In this document: positions 36,690-46,851 of the stretch, one piece after another
Position numbering within the stretch: position 1 is the first letter of the stretch
Layout: each line of letters opens with the position of its first letter
Source: an uncultured Lachnospiraceae bacterium
Lineage (GTDB): Bacteria > Bacillota > Clostridia > Lachnospirales > Lachnospiraceae
Direction: 5' to 3'
DNA: 64,000 nucleotides
Assembly (NCBI GenBank): GCA_947177165.1
Contig: CAMWTP010000001.1
Location: 1-64,000, forward strand
The notes under the pieces: generated by a model
Told to the model about the DNA's origin: nothing
The model's database searches: none
The model's input: the letters and a program-made list of their open reading frames with translations, nothing else
Made by a program: the position numbers and the translations under genes

Positions 36690-38375
36690 TCAGACCAACA
36701 CCACAGGGCGATTAACGGTATCGTACCGGAAACCAGAAAAACCTGCCCTGCCGCCGGTCTCCTTTGTAGCAAAGACAAACAGTCCAAACCGGCATCCTGT
36801 AAAATGGTCTAACTTAAAATACAGTTTCTGTATTTTGCCAATCTGTTTCCATGCTCCATCCATGTATATGTCGCCCTGTCCGCCCTCACCACAGTGTGCG
36901 CTGTCAGAATCACCGCCGCGTTCGCTGTTATGCCCATCATCACCATGACATTCCGCATCATAATAAAAGAAACGCGCCTCATCCTTCATCTGCGCAAAGT
37001 CCGCCTCCAACCGCAGGCGCACTGCACTTCCGCCTATTCGTACAAACTCCCACTCTGTTCCTTCCTCAGCCCCTTCCGCGGCTGTTCTGCCCCTCATCAC
37101 GACGTAAAATCCATCCTCCCTGCGCGCCACCGCAGCCATGCCATAACACCCCTGCAGCGCGCAGATTCCCGCGTAATCCCCCACTTTTAGGGCGCCCGCG
37201 TCCACTGTCACCTCCCCCACACACCGCGGAAAAAGCATGCGCTGGGTCAAAATATTTCGCGCCTGCAGCAGGCTCTGACATACTTTCCCTGTCTCCATCC
37301 AGAGAATCCCGCGCTCTGTATCCTGCCTGACCAGCCGAAGATCCGGCTCGTGGTTAAACTGCCACACGCTCTTTAGACCATAGCAGCCGTACCGCTCGCG
37401 CTCCTCTTCCTCCGAAAGCCCGGATTCCCTGCGAAAATCATCGCTCTGCACCAGCGGCTCATATCTGTAATCTGCCCTTCCATATGGCACCTCAAACTGC
37501 AACGGAATCCGCCTGTCCTTTCCAAACACAGGATAATCCGCCTCCCATGTGACAGGAACCAGCAACGGGATTCTGCCCACTGCACCGTGATCCTGAAACA
37601 GTACCGCATACCACGCTCCGTCGGGCGTGTCCACGATTCCTCCCTGCGCCACGCCCTGACCACAGTATCCCCTGTCGTCGACCAGAACGTCACCGCCGGA
37701 AAACACACCGTCAATGGAATCAGACACAAAACACGCCTCCGTGCGCATCCATCTGTCCCGCAGCGAGTGGATAAAAAACAAATAGTATTTCCCGTTGATT
37801 TTGTAAAAGTGCGTCCCCTCATAGCCAAGCCCGGGATGCCCTGCATCACTGACCGCCAGACGGTGCAGCCCGCCTGCGAGGGGCGCTGTCAGATCATCGT
37901 TTAACTGTGTGATATAGATGTCCTTGTTTCCATATGCAATGTAGACACTGTCCCCGTCAAACAGCAGGGAACAGTCGTGATAAAATCCTTCGATCTGGTG
38001 TTTCTCCCACGGTCCTGCAATGAACTCTGACGTGTACAGATACGTCCGCCCTGTGTCGTTTGCGACAAAGCATATATAGAACCTATTGTTATGATACCGC
38101 AGGGACGCTGCCCACATTCCCTTGCCGTATATGTTTTCCGCGCCCTCCAGGCACTGTGAGGGCGTGCTGTCCAGACGGTCGAACACAAAGGCCGCATGTT
38201 CCCAGTTCACTAAGTCATAGGAACGCAGGATCTCCCCGCCCGGCATAAAGTGCATGGTCGTCGAGACCATATAATAGATTTCGCCAACCCGTATCACGTC
38301 GGGATCTGGATAGTCCAGCTTTGTAACCGGATTGACTTCCGTTTCCTGTCTCAACAATTTATTTTGTAAACTCAT
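36690..38375 (-). CDS. GH43 beta-xylosidase / arabinofuranosidase
   Basis: 561 residues without signal peptide, hence cytoplasmic. The five-bladed propeller covers residues 15-300 with the GH43 triad visible as Asp in LDYPDPDVI (24/26), Asp134 in YHDCSLLFDG and Glu186 in GYEGTHFYK. The C-terminal 240 residues form the beta-sandwich (GH43_C2-like) that shapes the active site of beta-xylosidases (e.g. GDYAGICALQGCYG, LDHFTGCRFGLFVF). A low-complexity Asp/His/Gly insert (residues about 485-505) is unusual. It removes xylose or arabinose from imported xylo-oligosaccharides. AGGTGGA lies upstream of ATG 38375. It is the last gene of the xylan block, 42 bases from the ABC exporter genes. Confidence 0.9.
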   Translation of the reverse strand: MSLQNKLLRQETEVNPVTKLDYPDPDVIRVGEIYYMVSTTMHFMPGGEILRSYDLVNWEHAAFVFDRLDSTPSQCLEGAENIYGKGMWAASLRYHNNRFYICFVANDTGRTYLYTSEFIAGPWEKHQIEGFYHDCSLLFDGDSVYIAYGNKDIYITQLNDDLTAPLAGGLHRLAVSDAGHPGLGYEGTHFYKINGKYYLFFIHSLRDRWMRTEACFVSDSIDGVFSGGDVLVDDRGYCGQGVAQGGIVDTPDGAWYAVLFQDHGAVGRIPLLVPVTWEADYPVFGKDRRIPLQFEVPYGRADYRYEPLVQSDDFRRESGLSEEEERERYGCYGLKSVWQFNHEPDLRLVRQDTERGILWMETGKVCQSLLQARNILTQRMLFPRCVGEVTVDAGALKVGDYAGICALQGCYGMAAVARREDGFYVVMRGRTAAEGAEEGTEWEFVRIGGSAVRLRLEADFAQMKDEARFFYYDAECHGDDGHNSERGGDSDSAHCGEGGQGDIYMDGAWKQIGKIQKLYFKLDHFTGCRFGLFVFATKETGGRAGFSGFRYDTVNRPVVLV

Positions 38376-38416
38376 CTTATCATTCCACCTATCTTATCAA
38401 TAATCCTCAGCAGCCA

Positions 38417-40231
38417 CTATGCACCGTTTGAGTCCACATAGTACTGCGCCTGCGCCCGGAACATTTCCGCGTAAATGCCGTCCGCGCGCGCTACAAGCTC
38501 GTCGTGCGTGCCATATTCCTTGACAGTTTCATCGGCAAAGACCGCAATGTGGTCACAGAAACGGCAGCTTGAGAGGCGGTGCGAGATGTAGATCGCTGTC
38601 TTGCCGCCCACCAGCGCATGAAACTGCCTGTAAATCTCATACTCCGCGACCGGGTCGAGCGCTGCTGTGGGCTCATCGAGAATGACAATCGGCGCATCCC
38701 TGTACAGCGCCCTGCTGATCGCCGTCTTCTGCTGCTGCCCTCCCGACAACTCCACGCCTTTCTCATCAAAGCTCTTGTAGATCATCGTGTCGAGACCATC
38801 GGAAAGCTTCTGCGCATCCTCGTACAGCCCGGTCTGTGTGAGCACCTGCTCAATCCGCTCTTCGTCGACCGCCTCCAGTCCCGGTGCCACATTCTCCCGC
38901 AGGCTGAACGCAAAGAGGCGGAAATCCTGAAACACCACTGCGAAGAGCTTTCTGTACTCCTCTTCGGCATACTCCATAATATTGACACCATCAATGCAGA
39001 TCTCACCCTCCGTCACTTCATACAGACGGCACAGCAGCTTGATAAAGGTAGTCTTCCCCGCACCGTTCAGACCGACGATCGAGAGATGTTCCCCCTGCCT
39101 GATGGTCAGGTTCAGATGGCGCAGCACATACTTATCCGAGCGCGGATAGCGGAAACTCACGTCGCAAAACGTGATCACATGTCCTTTGCCGCCTGTGTCC
39201 ACAAGACTGCGCTCCCCAGTCTGCATCGCTGCCGGATAGTCCAGAAACAGAATAAACTGATATGCATAGCTGCAGCGTTTTTTGATATCCATCACGCTGA
39301 TGATAATATTTTGCAGGCTGTTATATAGCTGCGCCGCCGACAGCATGCACATGGTAAAATCACCCACGGATATCACCCTGCGGACAGCGAGCATACCGAT
39401 ATAGAAATAGCTGATGCCGTCCCGCAGCACATTGACAATGTCAATGCCCCAGCTGTACCGCATCTGCTCAAGCGCCTGTTCCCGCCAGATGTCCGCCATC
39501 TCATCCGACTTCTCCTTTGCCTTGTCCCCCATCATGCGGCTGCTGTCATACAGGCGGATATCCTTGCCGTACTGAAACGATGCCAGCTGGAACAGCACAT
39601 AGCTAAAAATGCGGTTGAGCCTGGACAGCCTGACAAAATTTCTGGTGTCAATGCCATTGATGCGCGCTGTCAGCCACGATATCATCAGAAGAGCAATCAA
39701 CTGTATCGGCAGCAGCAGCGGACATCTGGTGAAAATGAGCGTCGTCACACCGCAGAGCACCGTCACATTCAGCGCGATCCGGTAGACACAGTCAAGTATT
39801 CCCACCACGCCCCCACTGTACCACGACATACCCTCCCGCGCCTTATTGAGCTGGTCAAGCGCGTCAGGGTCCTCCGTGTGCTCATAATCCATCTTCATCG
39901 CATGTTCACCGATCATCATGTCACAGTACTCCTGAAACCACTGGGCAATCTCTCCCTTCGTCCGATCCGCTACGCCGTTTGTCGCACGCACCAGCACATC
40001 TATGGCGACGGTCAGCGCAGCGTACAACACGATCAGGCGCAGATGCTCCGACAGCGGCGCTCCCTCCGTCACCAGCAGCAGCTCATCGAGCAGCAGCTTG
40101 GGAATCAGCACACTTTTCATGGTGGCAACAGTATCCCCCACGAACAGGAGCAGATAGCTGCCAAAAAGTGCAGGCTTCTCGCGCCATGCAGTGCGCAGCA
40201 TAAAAGCAAGCGTTCTTCTGACTTCACGCAT
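38417..40231 (-). CDS. ABC exporter half-transporter, subunit B
   Basis: About 604 residues: an N-terminal six-helix membrane domain (to about residue 320) and a C-terminal nucleotide-binding domain with Walker A GLNGAGKTTFIKLL, signature LSGGQQQKTAISRAL, Walker B IVILDEPTAALDP and the H-loop IYISHRLSS. It belongs to the MsbA/LmrA-type exporters. I chose ATG 40231, preceded by GGAGGTGCAG, which overlaps the end of subunit A by 8 bases. The ATP sites look complete. What a heterodimeric exporter does among xylan genes is unclear; it might export a peptide or lipid. Confidence 0.92.
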   Translation of the reverse strand: MREVRRTLAFMLRTAWREKPALFGSYLLLFVGDTVATMKSVLIPKLLLDELLLVTEGAPLSEHLRLIVLYAALTVAIDVLVRATNGVADRTKGEIAQWFQEYCDMMIGEHAMKMDYEHTEDPDALDQLNKAREGMSWYSGGVVGILDCVYRIALNVTVLCGVTTLIFTRCPLLLPIQLIALLMISWLTARINGIDTRNFVRLSRLNRIFSYVLFQLASFQYGKDIRLYDSSRMMGDKAKEKSDEMADIWREQALEQMRYSWGIDIVNVLRDGISYFYIGMLAVRRVISVGDFTMCMLSAAQLYNSLQNIIISVMDIKKRCSYAYQFILFLDYPAAMQTGERSLVDTGGKGHVITFCDVSFRYPRSDKYVLRHLNLTIRQGEHLSIVGLNGAGKTTFIKLLCRLYEVTEGEICIDGVNIMEYAEEEYRKLFAVVFQDFRLFAFSLRENVAPGLEAVDEERIEQVLTQTGLYEDAQKLSDGLDTMIYKSFDEKGVELSGGQQQKTAISRALYRDAPIVILDEPTAALDPVAEYEIYRQFHALVGGKTAIYISHRLSSCRFCDHIAVFADETVKEYGTHDELVARADGIYAEMFRAQAQYYVDSNGA

Positions 40232-42068
40232 CTTTCTGCACCTCCTCCACATAATACTGTGCCTGGATACGGAACATTTCCGCGTACTTTCCGTCCTGTT
40301 CCATCAGCGTTTCATGCGTTCCAAGCTCCGCAAGCTTTCCATCCGCAAACATTGCCACCCTGTCGCAGAAGCGTGTCGAGCTGAGGCGGTGGCTGATATA
40401 GACCGCCGATTTCCCGCCGATCAGCCTGTCAAAATTCTCGTAGAGACGGCTTTCCGCCAGCGCGTCGAGCGCCGCTGTCGGCTCGTCGAGCACCACGATC
40501 GGCGCATCCTTGTACAATGCCCTCGCAAGCGCAAGCTTCTGCCGCTCACCTCCCGACAGGTCTACGCCGTCATCATAGATGACCTTTAACATCTGTGTGT
40601 GCACACCGTCCGGCAGACCGGCAAGCTTCTCCGAAAGCCCCGCATCCTGCAGACGCGCCTTGGCCCTTGCGCAGTCCGTCTCCTGCGGCGGCTGCATGGA
40701 CACATTCTCAGCCAGCGGAAACGCAAACAGCTCCACCGTCTGAAACGCCGGCGCAAACAGCTTATAATAACTGTGTTTGTTGTACTCCTTCACATTGACG
40801 CCGTTCAGTAAGATCTCGCCCTCCGTCGGCTCATAGAGGCGCAACAGCAGTTTGATAAAGGTCGATTTCCCCGCACCGTTGAGTCCCACCACAGCAAGCC
40901 GCTCCCCCGCCTTCAAAGTCAGGTTCAGATGCTCCAGGGCACACTGCTCCGCCTTGGGATAGCGAAAAGAGACATCACGGAATATAAATTCATAATCCTC
41001 CGACGCAGGTACCTGTATCCCGCCCAGATCCTCATCTCCGCCGTCAAAGTCCATAAAGCTGCGGAAATCATCCACTTCCCTGCTCTTTGCGATCAGTTCT
41101 GCGATGCCCCGCATGACCATCCACACTGCACCCGCAAACGTGTTGTAGGACGAGAGGTAGAGCGTGAAACCGCCAAGCGTCATCCTTCCAGTCACGACAG
41201 CGTAGATCAGCCATGCGTAGATCAGTCCCTGACTCAAAAGCATGGTACCACACGTCATCAGTCTCTGCCGCTGCCAGATGCGCTGGTGCAGCTGTTCCTT
41301 CTCAAACCGCTCCGCCATCAGCTCCTGGTATTTCTGCATCAGCCACCCCGTCACCCCATACATGCGGATATCCTTTGCTGCCACAAAATCCGTCGTGATA
41401 TTCTCCATATAACGATTCTTGCGCCACCATGTGGAGAGCTTATCCCATACCTGTTCCTTATCTTCTTTGGAGATGCGGTTGAACAGCCAGAAATCCACCG
41501 CAAGCGTGATGAGCAGCGGATTGGCAACTCCTAATATAAACAAGCCCGCCACTGCCACACTCAGGTTGCTGAGCAGATTAGCCATCTCACGCATCATCCC
41601 CTGTGGACCTAAATTGTCGTTTGCGACAGCCCGCTCCGCTTTCTGGCAGCAATCCATCACATCACTGTCCTCGAGATGCTCAAAGTCGATCCGCATGATC
41701 TTGAGGTTCTTCTCCTGTATCATCTTCATTCTGATACTGATATACCGCCACCAGCTGCTGTTATAATACGTCTGCAGCATCACCGTCACAAGCCGCACTG
41801 CACAGAATGCACAGATTACAGCCACCAGATTCTCCCCTGTGTTATGCCCGGTGATCCTGTCAACAATAAACCTTGACAAAAATCCCCACAGATACTGCGT
41901 AAACGGCGCACAGACAGCACCCAGCAGAATCACCGGCAGAATATGGCTGTCCGCTTCCGTCATCTTATTCAGCATGTATCTGATGTTGCGAAGCAGACCG
42001 TAATTCACATGCAGCGGATTTTTGTCTGCTTCCTTTTTTTCCTTTTTCCTGCTCTGCGCTCTTTTCAT
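40224..42068 (-). CDS. ABC exporter half-transporter, subunit A
   Basis: About 614 residues with a very basic N-terminus (MKRAQSRKKEKKEADKN), a six-helix membrane domain and a nucleotide-binding domain with Walker A GLNGAGKSTFIKLLLRLY, signature LSGGERQKLALARAL, Walker B VVLDEPTAALD and H-loop VYISHRLSS. The start is ATG 42068 after GAGGAG. Related to but distinct from subunit B, so the pair forms a heterodimer with translational coupling. It follows the SGNH esterase gene by about 100 bases. Confidence 0.92.
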   Translation of the reverse strand: MKRAQSRKKEKKEADKNPLHVNYGLLRNIRYMLNKMTEADSHILPVILLGAVCAPFTQYLWGFLSRFIVDRITGHNTGENLVAVICAFCAVRLVTVMLQTYYNSSWWRYISIRMKMIQEKNLKIMRIDFEHLEDSDVMDCCQKAERAVANDNLGPQGMMREMANLLSNLSVAVAGLFILGVANPLLITLAVDFWLFNRISKEDKEQVWDKLSTWWRKNRYMENITTDFVAAKDIRMYGVTGWLMQKYQELMAERFEKEQLHQRIWQRQRLMTCGTMLLSQGLIYAWLIYAVVTGRMTLGGFTLYLSSYNTFAGAVWMVMRGIAELIAKSREVDDFRSFMDFDGGDEDLGGIQVPASEDYEFIFRDVSFRYPKAEQCALEHLNLTLKAGERLAVVGLNGAGKSTFIKLLLRLYEPTEGEILLNGVNVKEYNKHSYYKLFAPAFQTVELFAFPLAENVSMQPPQETDCARAKARLQDAGLSEKLAGLPDGVHTQMLKVIYDDGVDLSGGERQKLALARALYKDAPIVVLDEPTAALDALAESRLYENFDRLIGGKSAVYISHRLSSTRFCDRVAMFADGKLAELGTHETLMEQDGKYAEMFRIQAQYYVEEVQKDA

Positions 42069-42169
42069 CTGAATGCATCTCCTCTGTCCACACATCCCCG
42101 ACAACCCTCTGCGCCGTCAGCTATCTATGTCCATTCCTCTATTTCCTCATTAAAATTAGAACCAATCAA

Positions 42170-43891
42170 TCAGCTCACAACGCCAAACCCAAGAATCGTG
42201 AATTCCTTGTCCTCGTCTCCCGGCTGCATCCTGACTTCGACGCGCCATGTCCTGCGCTCACGGTTCTGGAAGCAGATCAGCGGATTGCAGTGCGTCCAGC
42301 CGTTGACCTTGGGATCGACAGACAGTACCGCCTCCCCGTCCACATACACCTGCGCACAGCCGACATCCGGCGCACCCGAATCCTTACTTACCATCACAAG
42401 GCTGGTGCAGCAGATTTCCATGACAAATGGATCTGCGCCGCTCACATGCTTCCAGTTATACGGAAACTCCTTCGTCTGCGTCAAATCCCTGTCCATCTCA
42501 ACTCCCTGCAGTTCCTCATCTGTCTCCGAGAACGCTCCCGCGGACACTACCCTGACAGCATCCGTCTCACTGCTGCTGCGGTCAAACAGCCAGACATCCT
42601 CAAAGGTATCGCCAATCGGCGCCGGCACAGCCGTGATATCCGGCGCGTCCCCGTCCATCGGGCTCCTGTCAGTCTCCCGCATCAGGTACAACAGACCATC
42701 CGCCATAATCTGATGTCCGATATTCGTCGGGTGGAAACAGTCATAGAAAAACTGGTTCTTCGTCACAACCATTCCCTGTCCCGCTTTTTTATAAAACTGC
42801 TCCACTACGCAGTCCCTCGTGCTGACCATCGGCAGCTGGTAGCGCTCTCCCACGACGCCCAGCCGCTCCTGCAGGTTCCAGTCGTTGGCAAACACGGCAA
42901 ACAGAAGGATGACAGCAGGTTTGTTTGCGGCCGCCAGAATCTTCCTGACCAGAGAGTCATAGCACACGCCCTTTGTCTCGTCCCCCTCATCATTGACAGA
43001 AAATTCCACAACCACAATATCAGGTGCCACGGTTCCCCCTCTGAGCACATCGCGCTCATAGCGTATCATGCCAAGCTCGGAGGGCGTACCGCCCACACCC
43101 GCCTTGATAAAGTGAATGTTCTCATCCACACCCTTTCCGGCAAGCCTGCACAATCCCTCAAAAGTCCGATAGGCATAACACTTTGTGTTGATTGGCACTG
43201 CGCCTGCTCCCTGCGTGATCGAACCTCCGATAAAGGCAATCGTGGTCTCCTCTCCCCGCCTTGCCCTGTCTATCGCAGTCTTTAAGCGCGCATTGTTTCC
43301 AGCCTGCATCAGCGATTTTTGAAGCATTTTCTGATAATCGGGCGTATCAAAGCCGACACGCTCCTCCTCCTCCGCCTCCGGTGCGGTAAAACCGTCGTTC
43401 AGATAAAACTTTACTGTCGCAACGGCCTGCGCCGCATCCCCGTCTTTCTGCGGCTCGTCGAACACAAAGCGGATCTGCCCCGGAATGTCGTCATCGCCCG
43501 ACCAGTCACAGGCCGACAGGTCCATCACATACTCCATGCCGTCCGCCGGAACCTCCATGCACAGTGTCGTGCCCGAGCCGTACAGATCGGATTTCCCGTA
43601 CATCTGAAATATAAATGCCGCTGTCCTGTCCGCGCCGTCCATCACCACGCTGACACCGATGCTGTGCACCAGACGCCGGAATCCCTCCGCCGTCGAAAGC
43701 AGCTCAAGCATCGCATCGTCGTTGATATTTCCCACAATCCGCGCGCTTGATATCATGCGTCCGTCATTTAAATAGATAAACTGCACTCCCGTTCCGTCGG
43801 GCTGCGCGGAGCCTGATATCTGCTTGTTTCTCATAATATAAAATCCCTGTCGTTTCTTTTCGGGATCTCTGGGTGCTTTTGGTCCTGCCAT
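42170..43891 (-). CDS. SGNH/GDSL-type esterase, probable xylan-side-chain deacetylase
   Basis: 573 residues, cytoplasmic (no signal). SGNH blocks: block I IAFIGGSITQGAGAV with the nucleophile Ser, block II AGVGGTPSE with Gly, block III VVVEFSVNDEGD with Asn and block V FYDCFHPTNIGHQ with the Asp/His pair. An N-terminal beta-sandwich of about 180 residues and a C-terminal beta-rich domain of about 150 residues flank the core, a layout known from carbohydrate esterases acting on acetylated xylo-oligosaccharides. AAGGAGACA precedes ATG 43891. It is 45 bases downstream of the GH115 gene, which supports joint processing of decorated oligosaccharides. Confidence 0.85.
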   Translation of the reverse strand: MAGPKAPRDPEKKRQGFYIMRNKQISGSAQPDGTGVQFIYLNDGRMISSARIVGNINDDAMLELLSTAEGFRRLVHSIGVSVVMDGADRTAAFIFQMYGKSDLYGSGTTLCMEVPADGMEYVMDLSACDWSGDDDIPGQIRFVFDEPQKDGDAAQAVATVKFYLNDGFTAPEAEEEERVGFDTPDYQKMLQKSLMQAGNNARLKTAIDRARRGEETTIAFIGGSITQGAGAVPINTKCYAYRTFEGLCRLAGKGVDENIHFIKAGVGGTPSELGMIRYERDVLRGGTVAPDIVVVEFSVNDEGDETKGVCYDSLVRKILAAANKPAVILLFAVFANDWNLQERLGVVGERYQLPMVSTRDCVVEQFYKKAGQGMVVTKNQFFYDCFHPTNIGHQIMADGLLYLMRETDRSPMDGDAPDITAVPAPIGDTFEDVWLFDRSSSETDAVRVVSAGAFSETDEELQGVEMDRDLTQTKEFPYNWKHVSGADPFVMEICCTSLVMVSKDSGAPDVGCAQVYVDGEAVLSVDPKVNGWTHCNPLICFQNRERRTWRVEVRMQPGDEDKEFTILGFGVVS

Positions 43892-43936
43892 AATGATTGT
43901 CTCCTTTTCTATGTTATCATCTTCCAGTTCCTTTCG

Positions 43937-46840
43937 TCAAATCCGCCAGCTCTCGACAGGTCCCAGGTACGACTCTGGAAGCTTCGCATTCTCAGGATAT
44001 AAGACGATGCGCTCCAGTACAATCCCTGGGTCTGAGGCGTAGAAATACAGCTGGTTCTCTCCTTTTTTCACCGGAACGACCGATTCGACGATGCGGATAT
44101 TGTCGAGCACACCGCGGCTCCACTCCTCACATGCCCAGTCCGCGCGGAAGGCCTCCGATACGGTGTCGAGCTTTTTTCTGCGCTCCCCGTTTACGGAGAA
44201 GGAAAGGCGCATGCGTGCTCCCTTTTCCACCGGATTTCTGGGCAACAGATAAAACCGTATGATGTAATCCGCCTCGTTTTCCGCCGCAAATGAATAGCGC
44301 AGATAGGGCGCGTCCGCCTCGTCAATCCACGACTTTGTGACGGGAAAAGCCTTGACGGCAGAGCCCATCCTGCCAAGGTGTCTGATGACGGCAAATCCCT
44401 CGCCGTTTACGCTCTTCTGCTGCGTAAATCCGTCCGCGTTCATGGCGATATAGCCCTGCTTTTCGATATAAGTGCCTGCTGTGCAGATCCCCTCCGAATC
44501 AATGATATCCGCAGACTCCGCCACAAGCTCCAGCCGCCCTGTCGTCTTCTCCCCGTTTGCGAAGGTGACAGGAATTTCGACCAGAGCGCGCTCCCTTCCC
44601 TTTAACTTCGACCTGTCGCAGGTGACTACGATGCTCTCCCTGCCCATGGTCAGACTCCCGACCTTTCCCTCAGTCTTGTCAAAGCACACCCACGGCTGAG
44701 CGCACTGCATGCGGTACGAGAAATCTACATCCCCGCGGCTGCCAAGTTCGATGACCACGTCCTTCGTGTCCGGCCTGGTGAAATCGTCATTGCAGGGGTA
44801 GCCGCTGTCCTGCCAGTGCGCGCCCAGATGATACGCTTCGCCGCCGCGGAAGCTGACGATTATTTTAGCCATCGGAAGCGGTATCACCTCCTGCACCGCC
44901 GGATATGTCCAGTTGTGGGCGTCCCAGCTGCGGAAGCCTGTGTGCGCGGAGTCCATCATGTGGTTCCACTTCCCGTCTGCCAGCGCATGATACGCCTGCA
45001 CGAATTTCCGGTCATCCGCAGCCCGCCGCTTCACACTCGCGGCGTATGCGTTTGCCCCCATATTCCCCTGCCTTGCATAGAACGCGTTCCATCCCGCCTC
45101 AATGTGCATCAGTATCAGATTGAAGGACGCCATCGCCGGATAGTAGATCATACTGCAGTACGCATTCATGCACTCTGCGGGCATGTGGTCTTTCAGCCGC
45201 TCCGCCGTCTCCATCAGTTCATGCACCTCATTCCAGACACGCTCCCCCTCGCGGAAATGACAGGGGTGATAGATATCCGGCGTCATCGCCTCCGGACGTC
45301 TCGCTGAATTCCACTTGGTAAAGCCATTCAAAAGCTCCAGCAAATCCTGTTTTTCCTTCCGGTCAAGGCGGCTGCCGAACTGCTGGTCAATCCATGCTGC
45401 CGCGTACTCCTCCGTCTTATTTTTCTGGCTGTAAGTCTCGTAATCATACGCCAGATCCATGAAATAACACAGCGGATACTCAGCGCCTTTCAAATCTCCC
45501 ACATTGACAATCCAGAGTTCCCGCACGCCGTACTCATATGCCTGCGTCATCTGCTCCCACGTCCTGGTCAGACGCGCGGTGTTCTGCCACTCGTAACTGA
45601 TCGGTGCGCCATGGTAATCAAAATGATAGTACATCCCATAGCCGCCGGGATGTTTTCTGTCTGCCTCATTGGGCAGTCCCCTGGTGCTGCCGAAATTGTC
45701 CTCACAGAGCAGCAGGATCACATCGTCAAGCTCCTCCCAGTTTTTCAATCCTCCGCAGGTCGCATCACCGTAATAATAGTCCTCCACTTCCTTGTAGATG
45801 GCAAGCATGCGCGGAGTCTCTTTCAGATCTTTGTCCATATACTCACGCAGGAGCGCGTGCTGTGTCACGATGGCATCCTTGATGACCTGCACATTGTCCG
45901 CGAGACCCGCGTCCTCAGAGAGCAGCATGGAATCGTTCTCGCCGCGCATGCCGATCGTAATCACATTCTCAAACGGCTTGTTGCGCAGAATGCCGTCCTT
46001 CCAGAATTCCGTGATCGCCTCCCTGTTCGACACGAAGCTCCAGGTGTTGTCCGTGCCGTAGCGCTGATAAATCCGCTGCCACTCCGCTCCCGCGCGGCAC
46101 AGCGGCTCATGGTGCGATGTCCCCATGACAACGCCGTAAGTATCTGCAAGCTCCGCGCTCGCAAGTCCCGGCCCTTCTTCCGAGAAGACAGAATCCCACA
46201 TGGCAGGCCAGAGATAGTTGCCCTTGAGACGCAGAAGCAGAATAAAGATCTCCTCATACGCTCTGGCATTGACGCCGCCGAACGTCTCCATGCACCAGTT
46301 CCCAAAGGCGGGCCACTCGTCGTTGATAAAAAAACCGCGGTATTTCACGGACGGCTCCTTAGAGACAATCCCGTCCCCGATTGACAGAATCACAGCGTCC
46401 CTCTTCTGCGGAACAGCATCCCCCCAGTAGATCAGCGGCGACACGCCGCACAGTTCCGACAGGCGGAACATGCCATAGATAGTCCCGCGCTTGTCGCTCC
46501 CTGCAATAACCAGCGCCTCCCTCACAGGCGACATGCCGCCAAAAGGCGTGCTCACAATCTGCATCTGATAGACTTCCCGCTTTCCCTGAATCTGTGCGCC
46601 GCTCCATCTTCCCGACGCCTCGAGCGTCTCCAGAAGCGGACTTTTCCCCAGCGTGGCAAATATGACAACACTGTCACTTTTGCATTGTTCCGGAACCGCC
46701 AGAATCTCCGGCACAGCGCCTGTCACAAGCCCGATATCACACGCCACGCGCGCACCAATCCGCTTTACTCCCTCAAATGCCTCGTTTTCAATAAAAACAG
46801 GGGTTTGTTTCCCGCTCTCAAATATTGTAAATGTGTTCAT
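43937..46840 (-). CDS. GH115 xylan alpha-1,2-glucuronidase
   Basis: 967 residues from ATG 46840. Family GH115 segments are clear: KYRGFFINDEWPAFGNWCME, FGGVNARAYEEIF, LKGNYLWPAMWDSVF, GTSHHEPLCRAGAEW and DDVILLLCEDNFGSTRGLPN. The enzyme removes (4-O-methyl)glucuronate from internal or terminal xylose units of glucuronoxylan. No signal peptide is present, so it acts on imported oligosaccharides. The C-terminal 180 residues form a beta domain (RIVLYPENAKLPES end). It overlaps no gene but starts 12 bases after the GH43 stop at 46852, so it is co-transcribed. Confidence 0.95.
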   Translation of the reverse strand: MNTFTIFESGKQTPVFIENEAFEGVKRIGARVACDIGLVTGAVPEILAVPEQCKSDSVVIFATLGKSPLLETLEASGRWSGAQIQGKREVYQMQIVSTPFGGMSPVREALVIAGSDKRGTIYGMFRLSELCGVSPLIYWGDAVPQKRDAVILSIGDGIVSKEPSVKYRGFFINDEWPAFGNWCMETFGGVNARAYEEIFILLLRLKGNYLWPAMWDSVFSEEGPGLASAELADTYGVVMGTSHHEPLCRAGAEWQRIYQRYGTDNTWSFVSNREAITEFWKDGILRNKPFENVITIGMRGENDSMLLSEDAGLADNVQVIKDAIVTQHALLREYMDKDLKETPRMLAIYKEVEDYYYGDATCGGLKNWEELDDVILLLCEDNFGSTRGLPNEADRKHPGGYGMYYHFDYHGAPISYEWQNTARLTRTWEQMTQAYEYGVRELWIVNVGDLKGAEYPLCYFMDLAYDYETYSQKNKTEEYAAAWIDQQFGSRLDRKEKQDLLELLNGFTKWNSARRPEAMTPDIYHPCHFREGERVWNEVHELMETAERLKDHMPAECMNAYCSMIYYPAMASFNLILMHIEAGWNAFYARQGNMGANAYAASVKRRAADDRKFVQAYHALADGKWNHMMDSAHTGFRSWDAHNWTYPAVQEVIPLPMAKIIVSFRGGEAYHLGAHWQDSGYPCNDDFTRPDTKDVVIELGSRGDVDFSYRMQCAQPWVCFDKTEGKVGSLTMGRESIVVTCDRSKLKGRERALVEIPVTFANGEKTTGRLELVAESADIIDSEGICTAGTYIEKQGYIAMNADGFTQQKSVNGEGFAVIRHLGRMGSAVKAFPVTKSWIDEADAPYLRYSFAAENEADYIIRFYLLPRNPVEKGARMRLSFSVNGERRKKLDTVSEAFRADWACEEWSRGVLDNIRIVESVVPVKKGENQLYFYASDPGIVLERIVLYPENAKLPESYLGPVESWRI

Positions 46841-46851
46841 ATGATTATACC

